Assembly: GCA_030323885.1 (NCBI GenBank) | Contig: CM059198.1 | Span: forward strand, 74,361,045 to 74,425,044 | Source: Branchipolynoe longqiensis | Taxonomy: Eukaryota; Annelida; Polychaeta; Phyllodocida; Polynoidae | Length of the DNA stretch: 64,000 nt | Direction: 5' to 3' | Part shown: piece by piece, positions 31,346-42,767 of the stretch | Layout: every line of letters begins with the position of its first letter | Numbering within the stretch: the stretch's first letter is position 1 | Made by a program: the position numbers and the translations under genes | Notes under the pieces: generated by a model | The model's database searches: none | The model's input: only the letters and a program-made list of their open reading frames with translations | Told to the model about the DNA's origin: nothing

Positions 31346-31430
31346 AGTGCTCGCCATGAGTGCGCAGTCACAAGTCCGTACTTGTCCTGATATGACCCTA
31401 GATGTTGCCAGGACGTAAATCTCCAACAAC
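31346..31430 (+). mobile_element. SINE S1 3' fragment
   Basis: CTCGCCATGAGTGCGCAG then ATGACCCTAGATGTTGCC; follows the CA tract directly. Confidence 0.8.
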
Positions 31431-31959
31431 CAACTTCCGTCATTCAGGCGCCAGAACGTGCCACTGCTTGGCATTTTTGCGACGTTTATTTGAGACTTTT
31501 CGATGTTTCTTGCGAATTTTATTGATAGCGAACGGACAGATTGCAGTTAACGAGCGAACGAAGGAATAACTTTATTCACTGAATAAAATAGCATGTAGCA
31601 CAAAAAGAATCCACACCCACAAAACTGATCAAAAAAAAAAGATAATCCACACAGAAAATAATCTCCAATGGAAAATAATCCATAAAAGAATTATCCACAA
31701 AAGAAATATTAAAGGAATTATCACGAAAGAATTATCCACAACAACCAAATTAAACAATCCACACAAAGACTCCACAAAAAACTGTGAATGTGCAGTGTGA
31801 CTAATGTACGTGAGCACTCACTTGTTTGCCATTGGTTTACATTGTTGTGTTCTTGGATTCAATAGTCAAAATAATTTATATGTAAGCATTGTGAAGTGCT
31901 CAACAGGATTTATTGAGAACAAACAAGATTTCATACTTATGAGTCTATGTTACTATGGT
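31431..31959. other. Unassigned; degenerate AATTATCCACA repeat at 31625-31790
   Basis: 31625-31790 has loosely repeated ATAATCCACA/GAATTATCCACAA words. No coding signal elsewhere. Confidence 0.45.
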
Positions 31960-32570
31960 ACATAACGGGATATTTTAATTGAAAACATTCTAAATTAATG
32001 TTGGTAAAAAAAAAAGTTTTATTTAATGACGATTCTAGACCACACTGATGTTTATCATCAACTATTGGACATCAAACATATGGTCATTCTGACATATTTC
32101 TTTGGAAGAAACCCACTTCAACCACATAGGCTACTCTTTCTGATAAGCGGCAAGGGATCTTTTATATGCACTTTCCCACAGACAGGACAGCAGATACCGC
32201 AGCCTTTGATGGACCAGTTGTGGACCACTGGTTGGAATTAATGTTGGTGTGAACATCGAAATGTTAGATATAGGTTTCAATAACTTTCATTTTAAATGGA
32301 TAATTTGATATATTTGAAGTGAAAATATGCCAAAATAATGGTGGTGTGTACACCACACTATTGGATGTATCTTATTTTAAATGATAATTTAATATATTTA
32401 AAGTGAAAAGGTGCCAAATTAATATTGGTAAGTAAACCGAAATATTAGATATAGGCTTCTGTAACTTTAATTTTAAAGGTTTAATTTGATATATATTTGA
32501 AGTGAAAACATTCCAAATTAATCTTTGTGTGCACACCGGTGTACTAGATATAAGCTTCTTTACCCCATTT
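31960..32570. repeat. Dispersed repeat R2, tandem units of about 95-110 bp
   Basis: Three or more units with TTAGATATAGG(T/C)TTC, TAATTTGATATATTTGAAGT and GCCAAATTAAT. The first is split by SINE S4 at 32005-32235. Confidence 0.7.
32005..32235 (-). mobile_element. SINE S4, minus strand, 5' truncated, 12-bp target duplication
   Basis: TAAAAAAAAAAG..., ATTTCTTTGGAAGAAACCC, TGATAAGCGGCAAGGGATC, TTTTATATGCACTTTCCCAC. AATTAATGTTGG flanks it at 31993-32004 and 32236-32247. The tRNA-like head is missing. Confidence 0.9.
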
Positions 32571-32617
32571 TTTAGCATGAAGTCATATCGCCGACGCACC
32601 ACAGTGCAAGAAAGGTG

Positions 32618-33290
32618 TGCCAACGTATGTGATTTTCGACCAACACATCGGTGTATGTCGTCATACGTTATGTGTACGTTGGGCATACAGCGTATATGTT
32701 CTGGATACGTCGGTATATGTTGTCTTACGTCGACGCGCATCGATGCTCTGACTAAATGTTGTGCATGCTCAAAATTGTCAATGTGTGTCGACGTGTGGCT
32801 TGTACGTTGAACGTATGCTGTGTGTACATTCAGGATACATCAGCGTGTATTTGGAGTATGTTAGGGATACATTGGTAAACGTTGCTGCACGCTAGTCGTA
32901 CGTTCAGCCAGTGGGACCGCACAGTGGGTGTACTGTGAATGGATGCATTATATACTTTGAACGTATACCTGCTGTATCTCCAGCGTATTTCAAGTATAAG
33001 TCATACTTCTAGCGATGGAGTAACATATGTAACGTTGGTCAGCATTCCGTGAGCATATACGGGCGTTTTGCAAACATTTTGCGAACGTTTTGCGAGGCAC
33101 ATGAACGCTCTCATACGCTAGCAATACGTCAGAGATATACGTTCTGCATATGCTACGTACGTTTATGTACGTTGTGTATACGCCCATTTTTACCCCCTGC
33201 CGCTGAAAAGTTTGACGAATGCCGAGGTACTGGCAAATCTTCTAACGTTGAGCATGCGCTGACGCCATACGTCATAGGGTGACAGGGCCT
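32618..33290. mobile_element. TTAA-type foldback MITE, left end lost
   Basis: Homologous to 26485-27220 from AACGTATGTGATTTTCGACC onward, ending CATAGGGTGACAGGGCC with TTAA at 33291-33294. The left terminal repeat is absent; R2-like sequence stands there. Confidence 0.78.
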
Positions 33291-33294
33291 TTAA

Positions 33295-33639
33295 TGAGTG
33301 CACCAATATCTAACCTGAATATGCAGATAAAATCTAGATAAGCGTTTTGGTTATGAAAAGTTGATGTTTTTCATCTGAGTAATCAGCTTCAGTGATGCAG
33401 CTTTTAGACAGTTCACAGTTTTAGGTCGGTGCTGCGGGCTTCGCTCTTTGTGCGTAGGATTATGAGACTTGGATACGGACAGTTACAAAGGGTGGATGGC
33501 GGGGGCAGGATGTGTGTGTGGGGGGGGGGGGGGGGGGAATATAAACAAACTGAGAGAACTGGCTTGAAATGCTGGACTGGCAGTCTCAGGTCTGCCAGCC
33601 AAGTGTTACGAAACATTCGTGGATTTATCTGATCTATCC
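33295..33639. other. R2 remnant and G homopolymer
   Basis: 33295-33400 matches R2 (AAAATCTAGATAAGCGTTTT). A run of about 20 G is at 33518-33537. The rest is unassigned. Confidence 0.5.
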
Positions 33640-33830
33640 CGCCCCCCCCTTCATTCTTCTCCCCTTCCTTCCCTCTTCTCCTCTTCCTTACCTCTTCTCC
33701 CCTTCCTTCCCTCTTCTCTTCCTTCCCTCTTCTCTTCCTTCCCTCTTCTCTTCCTTCCTTCTTCTCCGCTTCCTTACCTCTTCTCCCCTTCCTTCCCTCT
33801 TCTCCCTCTTCCTTCCCTCTGCGGCTCCCG
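33640..33830. repeat. CCTTCCCTCTTCTC pyrimidine repeat
   Basis: Units of CTTCCTTCCCTCTTCTCC with small changes; all pyrimidine on +. Confidence 0.93.
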
Positions 33831-34070
33831 TATCCCTCCCTCCTGGTACCCACACCGTATCCCTCTCTCCTGGTTCCCACACCGTATCCCCCTCCTGGTC
33901 CCCACATCGTATCCCTCCCTCCTGGTCCCCACACCGTATCCCTCCCTCCTGGTCCTCACACGTATCCCTCCCTCCTGGTCCCCACACCGTATCCCTCCCT
34001 CCTGGTCCCCACACCGTATCCCTCCCTCCTGGTCCCCACACTGTATCCCTCCCTCCTGGTCCCACCACTT
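33831..34070. repeat. 27-bp minisatellite, about 9 copies
   Basis: Unit CCTCCCTCCTGGTCCCCACA plus CCGTATC. Copies differ by a few bases and one is shortened. Pro/Ser/His frames across it are artefacts. Confidence 0.93.
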
Positions 34071-34075
34071 GTCCC

Positions 34076-34980
34076 TCGACCAGACGGGGTGGCCAAATGA
34101 GTTGAGCGTCCACTCACACTAACAACATACACCACCGGTTCGAACCCTGGTCGAGTCAAACAGTGACCAACAACACAACATACACCAATAACACAACACA
34201 CACCAACAACAATTCCCACACACCAACAACAATACACCCACAACAATACACACACCGATATAACACACACCAACATCACACACACCAATAACACAACACA
34301 CCAACATCACAACACACACCAACATCACAACATACACCAACAACATCACAACATACACCAACAACATCACACAGACCAACAACACAACACACACCTACAA
34401 CAACACACACCAACAACACACACCAACAACAACACACACCAACATCACAACACCACCAACATCACAACACCACCAACATCACAACACCACCAACATCACA
34501 ATACACACCAACAATACAACACACCAACAACACCACACACACAAGCAACACCACACACAAACAACACCACACACCCCAACACCACACACCCCAACACCAC
34601 ACACACCAACACCACACACACCAACACCACACACACCAACACCACACACATCAACAACACCACACACACCAACAACACACACCCCAACAAACCCCCCCAC
34701 ACACACCAACACCACACACACCAACACCACACACACACAACACCACACACACCAACACCACACACACCAACACCACACACACCAACACCACACACACCAA
34801 CACCACCCTCACCAACAACACCACACACACCAACACTACACACACCAACACCACACACACCAACACCACATACACCAATGCCACACACACCAACAACACC
34901 ACACACCAACTGCGCACGGTCACAAATCGGAACCCGTCCTGATATGACCTTAGCTGTTGCTAGGACGTAAAGCAAACCAC
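34076..34980 (+). mobile_element. SINE S1a whose body is replaced by an expanded (ACACCAACA)n array
   Basis: The head is at 34079-34165 (GACCAGACGGGGTGGCCAAA; GTTCGAACCCTGGTCGAGTC) and the tail at 34912-34978 (CGTCCTGATATGACCTTAGC). Between them lie about 745 bp of CACACCAACA/CAACACCAC repeats instead of the normal body of about 200 bp. A small CACTAACAACATACACC patch has also replaced part of the head at 34117-34134. Confidence 0.8.
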
Positions 34981-35290
34981 ACTACACATACACTAACAAC
35001 ACCACACACACCAAGTACTCCACACTTTCCAGCACAACACACGCCAAAACACAACCACCAGCCCCCCCCCCCACCCCCCACCCCTCCCCCACACACACCC
35101 CCCCCCCGACACCCCTGCGCGGCACCCTGTCCCCAAACACCTCTCCCCCTATTCCACCTCTCTGTTCCACCTCTCTGTCCCCCGCGGGTGCCAACAACTG
35201 CCCCAGTCACGTACTATGCTCCAGATATGCCTGGCTATTTGTGTGTAGGCTCCAACTGTTGTGCCGTTGTGCTGTGCGTGCTAAGTGATA
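34981..35290. repeat. CA/C-rich sequence
   Basis: ACACCACACACACC, then a C-rich patch (35063-35110), then unassigned sequence. Confidence 0.6.
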
Positions 35291-35981
35291 CCCATGTCAC
35301 ACTATGACGTAACGAGCCAACGTAAGCCTGACGTTGTCACTTTTCGTCATTACGTTGACGTATGTTGGGTTACGTTATGATGACGTCAGAATGACGTTAG
35401 ACTGACGTCGAGCTACATCACGTTACGTTGTGTTACATCGGCGTGTGTCAATGTTTTGAACCTGTTCAAAACTTTCGATGTGACTCGAATGTAAGGGTTT
35501 ACGTTCGCCGTATGTTCTGTAGACGTTTGGCAAACGTCAATCACGTTAAACAGACATTAGTCAAACACTGCTCACTACGTTCTACTACGTTCCACTACGT
35601 CGACCCACATTAACGCCGGTGGAAACGTCCACGTGGCATAATGGGAACATCAGGAGAACGTCAGGAGAACGTACGCCGAACGTACATCCAACATATGTTC
35701 AGCATTTCACCACCATGTCATGACGTATGTAATGTCACGTAGTGTAAAGCAACGTAGTTCTGGCGATGGAATAACGTTCATAACGTTCCATGAGCGTAAT
35801 TACGTTGTCCTCTCTCGTTGAATGACGCTGTCACTACACTTTACCGACGTTACGCTCTCGTCAACTATGCTGCATCCACGTTCAACTTGTGCCCAAATTT
35901 GCATACTATGCCGAGAAGTTCAACGTTTTTCACCTTCTCCCTACGCTGACGTCATCACGTCATAGTGTGACAGGGCCTTTA
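35291..35981. mobile_element. Foldback MITE, CATGTCACACTATGACGT ends
   Basis: Left CCATGTCACACTATGACGTA, right ACGTCATAGTGTGACAGGG. The interior is dense in ACGT words (TGACGTCAGAATGACG; CACGTTACGTTG). Same family type as 26485 but with a TATGACGT variant. The TTAA flank is eroded (right side reads TTTA). Confidence 0.8.
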
Positions 35982-36096
35982 GGTACCCACAACAAGCCCC
36001 AGCTCGCCCCCACACTGCCACCTGCATCCGTGAAACCGGTGTCGCAGTTTCAGCTGCCTTTGTTTCAGCTGCCTTTCAGTTTCATGTCCATGCATC

Positions 36097-36460
36097 AAAA
36101 TCTAACAGCATCGTCACTAAAGATGTTTTCTATATGTGTACCAAGCGATTTGTTTCTAGGTGGTGTGGTTTTAGAGATATTTCACTTTTCCTGTATTTTC
36201 TGTATGAAGGTTGCTGACGACCATTGACAATTCCTTGAGTTTGACCGTACGCGCAGTGCAAAACCTTAGTTTTATTCAAAATTAATAGAAATCAAGAACA
36301 CTAACCTTATAAATTTAATATAATCTTTTTGGTAAAGATGTTTTCTATATGTGTACCAAGCGATTTGTTAATAGGTGGTATGGTTTTAGAGATATTTCAC
36401 TTTTTCTGTATTTTCTGTATGAAGATTGCTCGCGACCATTGACAATGCCTTGAGTTTGAG
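36097..36460. repeat. R185, two tandem copies
   Basis: ATGTTTTCTATATGTGTACC and CAAGCGATTTGTT occur twice, about 215 bp apart, with TTTAATATAATCTTTTTGGT showing the uninterrupted MITE site seen at 21326. Confidence 0.8.
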
Positions 36461-36537
36461 TCTATGCGGGCGGCGGAAACTGGCGGGCGGCTGAAACTGC
36501 GTCACCGGCCCACACCGTGTTCACGCCGGCAGGGAGG

Positions 36538-36868
36538 GCAGCGGGACGTAGCTCAGGCGGTAGAGCGCCCACATGTGAGGGTGTGGGTCATCCGATCGAT
36601 CCTGCTCAGTGGACACATTTGCAGTTTGGGATATTTTCCGTTCCAACCAGTGGTCCACAACTGGTTCAATAAAGGGTATGGTATGTGCTGTCCTGTCTGA
36701 GGGAAAGTCCATATAAAAGATCCCTTGCTGCTTATCGGAAAGAGTAGCCTATGTGGCGGCAGCTGGTTTCCTCCAAAGAAATGTCAGAATGACTATATGT
36801 TTGATGTCCAATAGCTGATGATAAAAATCAATGTGCTCTAGAGGCATTGTTAAATAAAACAAACTCTG
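36538..36868 (+). mobile_element. SINE S4, full length
   Basis: tRNA-like head GCGGGACGTAGCTCAGGCGG, GTAGAGCGCCC, then body (CATATAAAAGATCCCTTGC; GCTTATCGGAAAGAGTAGCC; GCAGCTGGTTTCCTCC) and a TTAAATAAAAC end. The body resembles a SINE widespread in molluscs, from memory. Confidence 0.85.
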
Positions 36869-36877
36869 GGGCGTAAT

Positions 36878-37050
36878 CGATTAACACGATCCAGGCGATT
36901 CGGGTCATCCGAGTTGCTAGAATTTCAAATCGAACACCGCGAGTGGAGTTGACAAAAACACATGCCGTGTGCAAAATGACCCGACCCCAGTAACCCACCT
37001 CTTGGCTGGGGTTTTCTAGGAATTATGACATCACATTTGTGCTGGTACCA
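36878..37050. repeat. Fragment shared with the foldback element at 20915-21256
   Basis: ATTAACACGATCCAGGCG, CGAGTTGCTAGAATTTCAAA and GAGTGGAGTTGACAAAAACA match 20980-21130. Confidence 0.7.
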
Positions 37051-37790
37051 TCCTGCAGGATAATAGCTACCAGTACCAGTCCTACATGGTTTGTTTTTTT
37101 GGTAATAACACAGATTAATGAAATGGAAATATAACTAAACTATGCAATCAGGATTAAGAGAGGGAGGGAGGAAGGGAGGGAGGAAGGGAGGGTGGCGCAA
37201 GCAGAAAGGTTTGTACCAAAAATAAGAATTGTCCAATGAAAGCACAGCAAATTTTCAAAACCAAAATACTTACCTAGATGTGATCCTACATATAACTGTG
37301 ATACTGGTGAACCTGGGCCAGGGAATGCTTACAAAATTGTAAAGTACTGAAAGCCCTTCTAGAGGTTCTACCATTCAAAGTAAATTTGAATTCTTCTTCG
37401 GATGCCTCATAACCTAGTCCACTTCCCATCCCTGTGTGACGTCATAGAACCACTAATAGTAATACTACTACTATTACTAATAATAGCCACGGTCATGCAC
37501 AGATCACTCACTACCCACTGGGTATGCCATAATGAATGCAATATATTTGGGGGGTTTTAGATATGAATACTTTGTTATTCATGTAAAGAATACGTGTTAA
37601 AATTAACTGACTAGTTCCTAAAATCCGCATGGAATGGTTGAAATGTGAGGTCGAGGGTTACATCGAACTGCAAACATTGACGTCTAATCCAGACGACATT
37701 TTCCGACCGGAAGTTCAGTCACTTCGCTACATTTCCCGCCCACAAACACGGTGGCGGCCAAAGCATGTCGTGTTGGTATGCGCATGTATC
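37051..37790. other. No recognisable feature
   Basis: A short GGGAGGGAGGAA patch at 37158-37195 and a CTACTACTATTACTA patch near 37457. No coding support. Confidence 0.3.
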
Positions 37791-38880
37791 AAACTACACC
37801 CCTACCCTATCTCTACCTTGCCCCACCCACCTGCACACCCCCACCCCACACCACACCACCCCACACCACCCCTCGTACCTCCCCTCGTACCTCCCCTCTT
37901 TCACCACCTCGTAACTGACCTCACGTCACTTCACTCCCTCATTTACTCCTTAACTCTACCCGTTCACTTCAATCTCCTCTCTCTCCCATCTCTCCCCTCT
38001 CTCCCATATCTCCCATCTCTCCTCTCTCTCCCATCCTTCCCCTCTCTCCCATATCTCCCATCTCTCCCCTCTCTCCCCTCTCTCCCATATCTCCCATCTC
38101 TCCCATCTCTCCCCTCTCTCTCCATCTCTCTCCCTCTATCTCCCATATCTCCCTCTCTCTCCCCTCTCTCCCATCTCTCCCCTCTCCCATCTCTCGCCAT
38201 CTCTCTCCCTCTATCTCTCCCCATCTCTCTCCCCTCTCCCCTCTCCTCCCCTCTCTCCCATTTTCTCCGCTCTCTCCCATCTCTCCCATCTCTCTCCTCC
38301 TTCCTCTCTCCCTCTTTCCCTTCTCTCCTCTCTCCCTCTCTCCCCTCTCCCTCTCGTCCCCCTCTCCCCCTCTCTCTCCCTCTGTCCCCTCTCTCCCCTC
38401 TCTCCCCTCTTCTCCCCTCTCGCCCCTCTCCGCCCCTCTCGCCCCTCTCTCCCCCTCCCCTCTCACCCTTACCCTCGACCCTTACCCCTCTACCTCTACA
38501 CCCTCTTCCCCCCTTCATTCCCCCTCTTCCTCATCTTCCCCAATTTCCCCCCCTCCCCCCCTCTTCACCCCCCCCTCTTCCCCTCTTTCCCCTTCTTCCT
38601 CCCCCTCTTCCCCTCTCTTTTCCCCCTCTTCCCCTCTGTCTTCCCCCCTCTTCCCCCCTCTCTCTCCCCCCCTCTTTCCCCCCTCTTTCCCCCCTCTTTT
38701 TCCCCCTCTTCCCTTCCCCTTCCCCCCCCCCCTCTCCCCTTTCCTCCCCTTTCACCCTTTCACCCTTTTCGCCCTTTTCGCCGTTTCACCCTTTCACCCT
38801 TTCGCCCTTTCACCCTTTCACCCTTTCACTCTTTCACCCTTTCACCCTTTCACCCTTTCACCCTCACTTCCACCTCGTCC
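37791..38880. repeat. Pyrimidine tract, about 1.1 kb
   Basis: (CTCTCTCCCATCTCTCCC)n, grading to CTCTTCCCCC and then (TTTCACCC)n at 38745-38865. The 421-codon + frame over it is an artefact of an all-pyrimidine strand. Confidence 0.95.
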
Positions 38881-39515
38881 CACACCTAAACTAGCACGCG
38901 ATGTCGGACCAACAGCCACTGTCGTATTTAGTTGAAGAGAGGCCCTCGGCTATTCCACTTGTGAGACAACTCCCAAAGGCCGATGACAGCATCAAAAATA
39001 TTATACATCTTGTCCGGACCCGCCCCCCCCCCCCCCCCTACATTGTGAGGCCCTAGACTTCAACCTGCCAATCCTATGGGTAAATCCGACACTGCCCACC
39101 CCCACACCTATTTACCTTGTCCCACCCCACCCACCTACACACCTCCCTCCCCTGCCCCACCCACACCCCAGCTCCATCCCGGTCCCACTTCCCCTCATTC
39201 CCCACCTCCCCACCAACTCACTCACCTCACTTCGTCCCCCTCATTTCAGCCCTGGCTCCCTGGACACTCGCCCTACCCCCTCACCTCGCCCCTGGCCTCC
39301 TCACCCCTCGCTCCCTCACCCCGTCACCCCGTCACCCTCTTGCCCCCTTGCCGCCACCCCCCGCCCCCACCCCTTCCATCTCACCCCTCACCCCTCAACC
39401 CTCCCACCTCCCACCTCCCATCAACCAACACACCTATCCCACTCACAGTCACACTGCCACGCATGACATCTGGTATATAATGAAAACCATAAAAGTGGGA
39501 CTGTATGTGTATATG
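38881..39515. repeat. Unassigned 130 bp, C homopolymer, then CCACC-rich tract
   Basis: 38890-39020 is mixed sequence. A C16 run is at about 39023-39038. 39100-39420 is low-complexity CCCACC/CTCACC. Confidence 0.7.
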
Positions 39516-39539
39516 TAGGGAGGGATGGGGGGCTGGGGG

Positions 39540-39870
39540 ACGGGGCGCTGCGGGTGGCAGGCAGGAGTACTAATTTGGGTGCTGGGGGAGGGGGTGCGGG
39601 GGGTGGCAAGCAGGAGTACTAATTTGGGTGCTGGGGGAGGTGGTGCTGGGGGTGGCAGGCAGGAGTACTAATTTGGGTGCTGGGGGAGGGGGCGCTGGGG
39701 GTGGCAGGCAGGAGTACTAATTTGGGTGCTGGGGGAGGGGGCGCTGCGGGTGGCAGGCAGGAGTACTAATTTGGGTGCTTGGGGAGGGGGCGCTGCGGGT
39801 GGCAGGCAGGAGTACTAATTTGGGTGCTGGGGGAGGTGGTGCGGGTGGTAGCAGGCAGGAGTACTAATAC
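39540..39870. repeat. 49-bp minisatellite, about 7 copies
   Basis: Unit GGAGTACTAATTTGGGTGCT, GGGGGAGGGGG, CGCTGCGGGTGGCAGGCA. It has a strongly G-rich strand. Confidence 0.93.
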
Positions 39871-40019
39871 TATTCATGAATGTGAATTGAAAGTGTGATA
39901 CTGCGTAAATATAACTGAAATATAGGATGAATGGAGAGTAGCACGAAATGTTAGATTCAGTTCCAACAAACGTAAACCGTTGGGAGAACCGCGTCAGACG
40001 AGCTTAAGAACCAGTCATT

Positions 40020-40590
40020 GTCTTGCACTCGCTCTCTCTCTCGCTCTCTCGTAATCTCTCGCTCTGTCTCGCAATCTCTCGCTCGCTCTCTCGATCTCCC
40101 TCTAGCTCTCTCGCTTTCTCTCTCGCTATCTCTGGCAATCTCTCGCTCACTCTCTCGATCTCCTTCTAGCTCTCTCGCTTTCTCGCTAGCTCTCTCTCTC
40201 TCGTAATCACTCACTCTCGCTCTCTCTCGTAATCACTCGCTCTCGCTCTCGTTCTCGCTCTCTCGATCTCGATCTCCCCCTAGCTCTCTCGCTACCTCTC
40301 GCTATCTCGATCTCCCTCGCTATCTCGATCTCCCTCTAGCTCTCTCGCTATCTCTGGGTTTCTCGTAATCTTTCGTAATCTCCCCCTAGCTCTCTCGCTA
40401 TCTCGATCTCCCTCTAGCTCTCTCGCTATCTCTGGGTTTCTCGTAATCTCTCGTAATCTCCCCCTCCCTCTCTCGCTATCTCGATCTTCCTCAAGCTCTC
40501 TCGCTATCTCTGGGTTTCTCGTAATCTCTCATAATCTTTGTAATCTCTCACAATCTCTCGCAATCTCTCTCACTCGCTTGCTCTCGCTTG
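40020..40590. repeat. CTCTCG-type tract with higher-order units
   Basis: CTCTCTCGCTATCTCGATCT and CTCTCGCTATCTCTGGGTTT blocks recur about every 60-120 bp within a CTCTCG background. Confidence 0.92.
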
Positions 40591-40599
40591 CTCCATTTA

Positions 40600-40980
40600 C
40601 ATTCCTATTTTTGTGTTCATTGCTCCATACCCAAAGTGGAATTTAGTGAGAATTAAAGTTGAATACTCCGATGCTTTTGAGTTTCTGCTATTTTCTGAGA
40701 TAAATATATTATTCTGATCGTTATAATCTACTTTACTTTAGTTTGAAGTAATGCCAAAATAATTTTGGAAAGCATGCCAAAACTCCGACACCATAGGCTT
40801 CAGTAGTAACGGTTTCTATTAATTGACTTATTATGCCCTTCTATGCAGCAACAAATGCTTAATAAGTGCACCCCTGTCTAAGTTGAATATGTAGAATCAA
40901 ATCTAGATAAGTTTTTTGGTTTTGAGAATTTGATGTTTTCATCGGACTTTACCTTCAGGTAAATTCTTGAAATGCTTAAT
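40600..40980. repeat. Dispersed repeat R2 copy
   Basis: CTTTTGAGTTTCTGCTATTT, TTCAGTAGTAACGGTTTCTA, AGAATTTGATGTTTTCATCG are shared with 28325-28486, 29341-29540 and 33295-33400. Confidence 0.55.
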
Positions 40981-41229
40981 CAATTTTTGGATTGGTGTTT
41001 ACGGGGATTTGCGCCTGAACTCTTCATGTGCTTCTACTCTTCGGAACGTGTAGAGTGTAGATCCTTCTACAGATATACGCTGCACATAGGTCTATATTGT
41101 AGATATACATAATGTGTATATATGGATATTACGTCTGTCTGAAAATTACATGTTTCTAATTTGATGTGCGTGTTGTACAAAGAGAGAGTTGATAACAGAA
41201 AATGTCCGCCTTCACCGAACTATATTCCT

Positions 41230-41819
41230 TTAAGACCCAATCAGACCTTACCGGATTGAGCAACAGACATAAACCGGACAAAGAATTTTCTAGTCCGTTG
41301 TTGTCCGGTATCAAAATGGACCGAAATGTGTCGAAATGTGTCGAAATATTGCGCTTTCAATGGACAAGGAACGGTCAACGGACGGGCGAAAACCGAATGT
41401 CAAATGGACAGACCGGACACCAACCGGACACCAACTGGACACCAACCGGACACCTACCGGACTGATCACGGACGCGCCGAAAACTGATAAAAAACCGACG
41501 GACCAAATTCCTGCAGTGCCGTCAACGGACTCTTCAGGATACAAACCGAACACCTAACGGATGGGTAATGGACATGAACCGGACAAAACGGACTAAACGG
41601 ACTTAAACCGCACACCAACCATACACATCAGTCCGGCCGTGTCCGGTACAAGTTTTGTGCATGTTCAAAACTTGTACAGGACACCGCCAGACACCACCGG
41701 ACAGATAACGTACAGGCCGGATGCCAACCGTATATAAACCATACATTGCCGTATTTCACCAGACAGTGTCCGGTTTCTGCCCGTTTCTCCAATCCGGTAA
41801 GGTCTGACTGGGGCTTTAG
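41230..41819. mobile_element. Foldback MITE with CAGACCTTACCGGATTG ends
   Basis: Left TTAAGACCCAATCAGACCTT then ACCGGATTGAGC. Right CCAATCCGGTAAGG then TCTGACTGGGGCTTTAG. The interior is rich in ACCGGAC words. A related element is at 57056-57568. TTAA at left; TTAG at right is probably a decayed TTAA. Confidence 0.82.
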
Positions 41820-42070
41820 AAAATGATGACAACCTGTTAAGGAAAAATCGGCCAACGACTTCCCGAACCAGTCTGACTGCCTCGGCCGGCTTCCTAAGAC
41901 TGCCCTCCGCACTGTGAGCCCTGGAGTTAGCACACATTTAGGTGCCCACTCCTTTCCCTTATTGACGGTTATTTGTGTGGATTTGTTGACACGGACTGCA
42001 GTCTTACTTACTGTGGTTGGAGAGTGTGATCGGCAGTGCGCAGACGACCGTAAAGACTTGGAATAAAATC

Positions 42071-42244
42071 ACCGGACGCGCTGGCATAATCGGTAGAGCG
42101 CAGACTTCCCGTGCGGAAGGTCGGGAGTTGGAAGCCCAGCCGAGTCAAATCAATGACGTAACAATTGATACTTGTCGCTACCTATCCCGGTGCTCGGCAT
42201 TACTAGGATAGGGAAAGGACTGGTGAGCTCAGTGTCAGGATAAT
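42071..42244 (+). mobile_element. SINE S1b, 3' half missing
   Basis: CCGGACGCGCTGGCATAATC, GGTAGAGCGCAGACTTCCCG, body to GTCAGGATAAT, where the LINE fragment takes over. Confidence 0.82.
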
Positions 42245-42385
42245 TCTCCATTTTTCCCTGATCTCCACTGCCCTCTGGGACTAGTTTAACTCCAAGCCTG
42301 TCCATTCCCTGATGTTGTCGTCCCACCTCTTCCTTTGTCCGCCTTGTCTTCTTCCTCTTTTCACTGCACCTTGCAAGATGGTTTT
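42245..42385 (-). mobile_element. LINE C-terminal fragment
   Basis: Read on the minus strand, 141 bp give LQGAVKRGRRQGGQRKRW followed by DDNIREWTGLEL and SQRAVEI, a conserved C-terminal end of many non-LTR elements. There is a stop inside. Too short to classify. Confidence 0.75.
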
Positions 42386-42387
42386 CT

Positions 42388-42672
42388 GTGGTGGAGTGGT
42401 TAGTGTCTGACTTTTTTCTAGGTCAGACTCCTAATCTGAAGGTCGGTGGTTCGATTCCCCATGCCCCCACCTCTGCCAATTTGGATTTCCACCACAGCGA
42501 CATCAAGGCCAGTTGCTCTCATACCATCTCTATGTGGTGTAGGAGGTTAAAAATCCCTTGGGTCGGTAAAAGTGTAGGCTCGGGCTTTCTATCGACAAAC
42601 TGTCTAATGGTGAAAACAAGTCTATTCAGACTTAGGCATGACAGGCAGTATAAGTCTTCAAGAACAAAAATG
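42388..42672 (+). mobile_element. SINE S2 with tail type 2
   Basis: Head GTGGTGGAGTGGTTAGTGTC, B box GGTGGTTCGATTCCCC, S2 body, then a tail unlike 14613-14940: AACTGTCTAATGGTGAAAAC then AAGTCTATTCAGACTTAGGC. The same second tail is present at 48235 and 53815. Confidence 0.85.
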
Positions 42673-42767
42673 GTTTTGGCCAAACCTGTTGAACGGGAAA
42701 CATGACCAGACCACTGCAGTTCTCAACCCTTCACGATTGTCAGATCTTTGCGTGCTAGGAGGGTTGC

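Noticed and set aside
34119..34975. Cys/Val/Trp-rich minus frames (up to 159 codons) resembling a membrane or keratin-associated protein
   Set aside because: Translation of (ACACCAACA)n on the minus strand.
35889..36227. 112-codon + frame
   Set aside because: It runs from a MITE end into R185; both are repeats.
37629..38894. 421-codon Pro/Ser/Leu-rich + open frame
   Set aside because: It coincides with an all-pyrimidine tract where stop codons cannot occur; no domain, no splice context.
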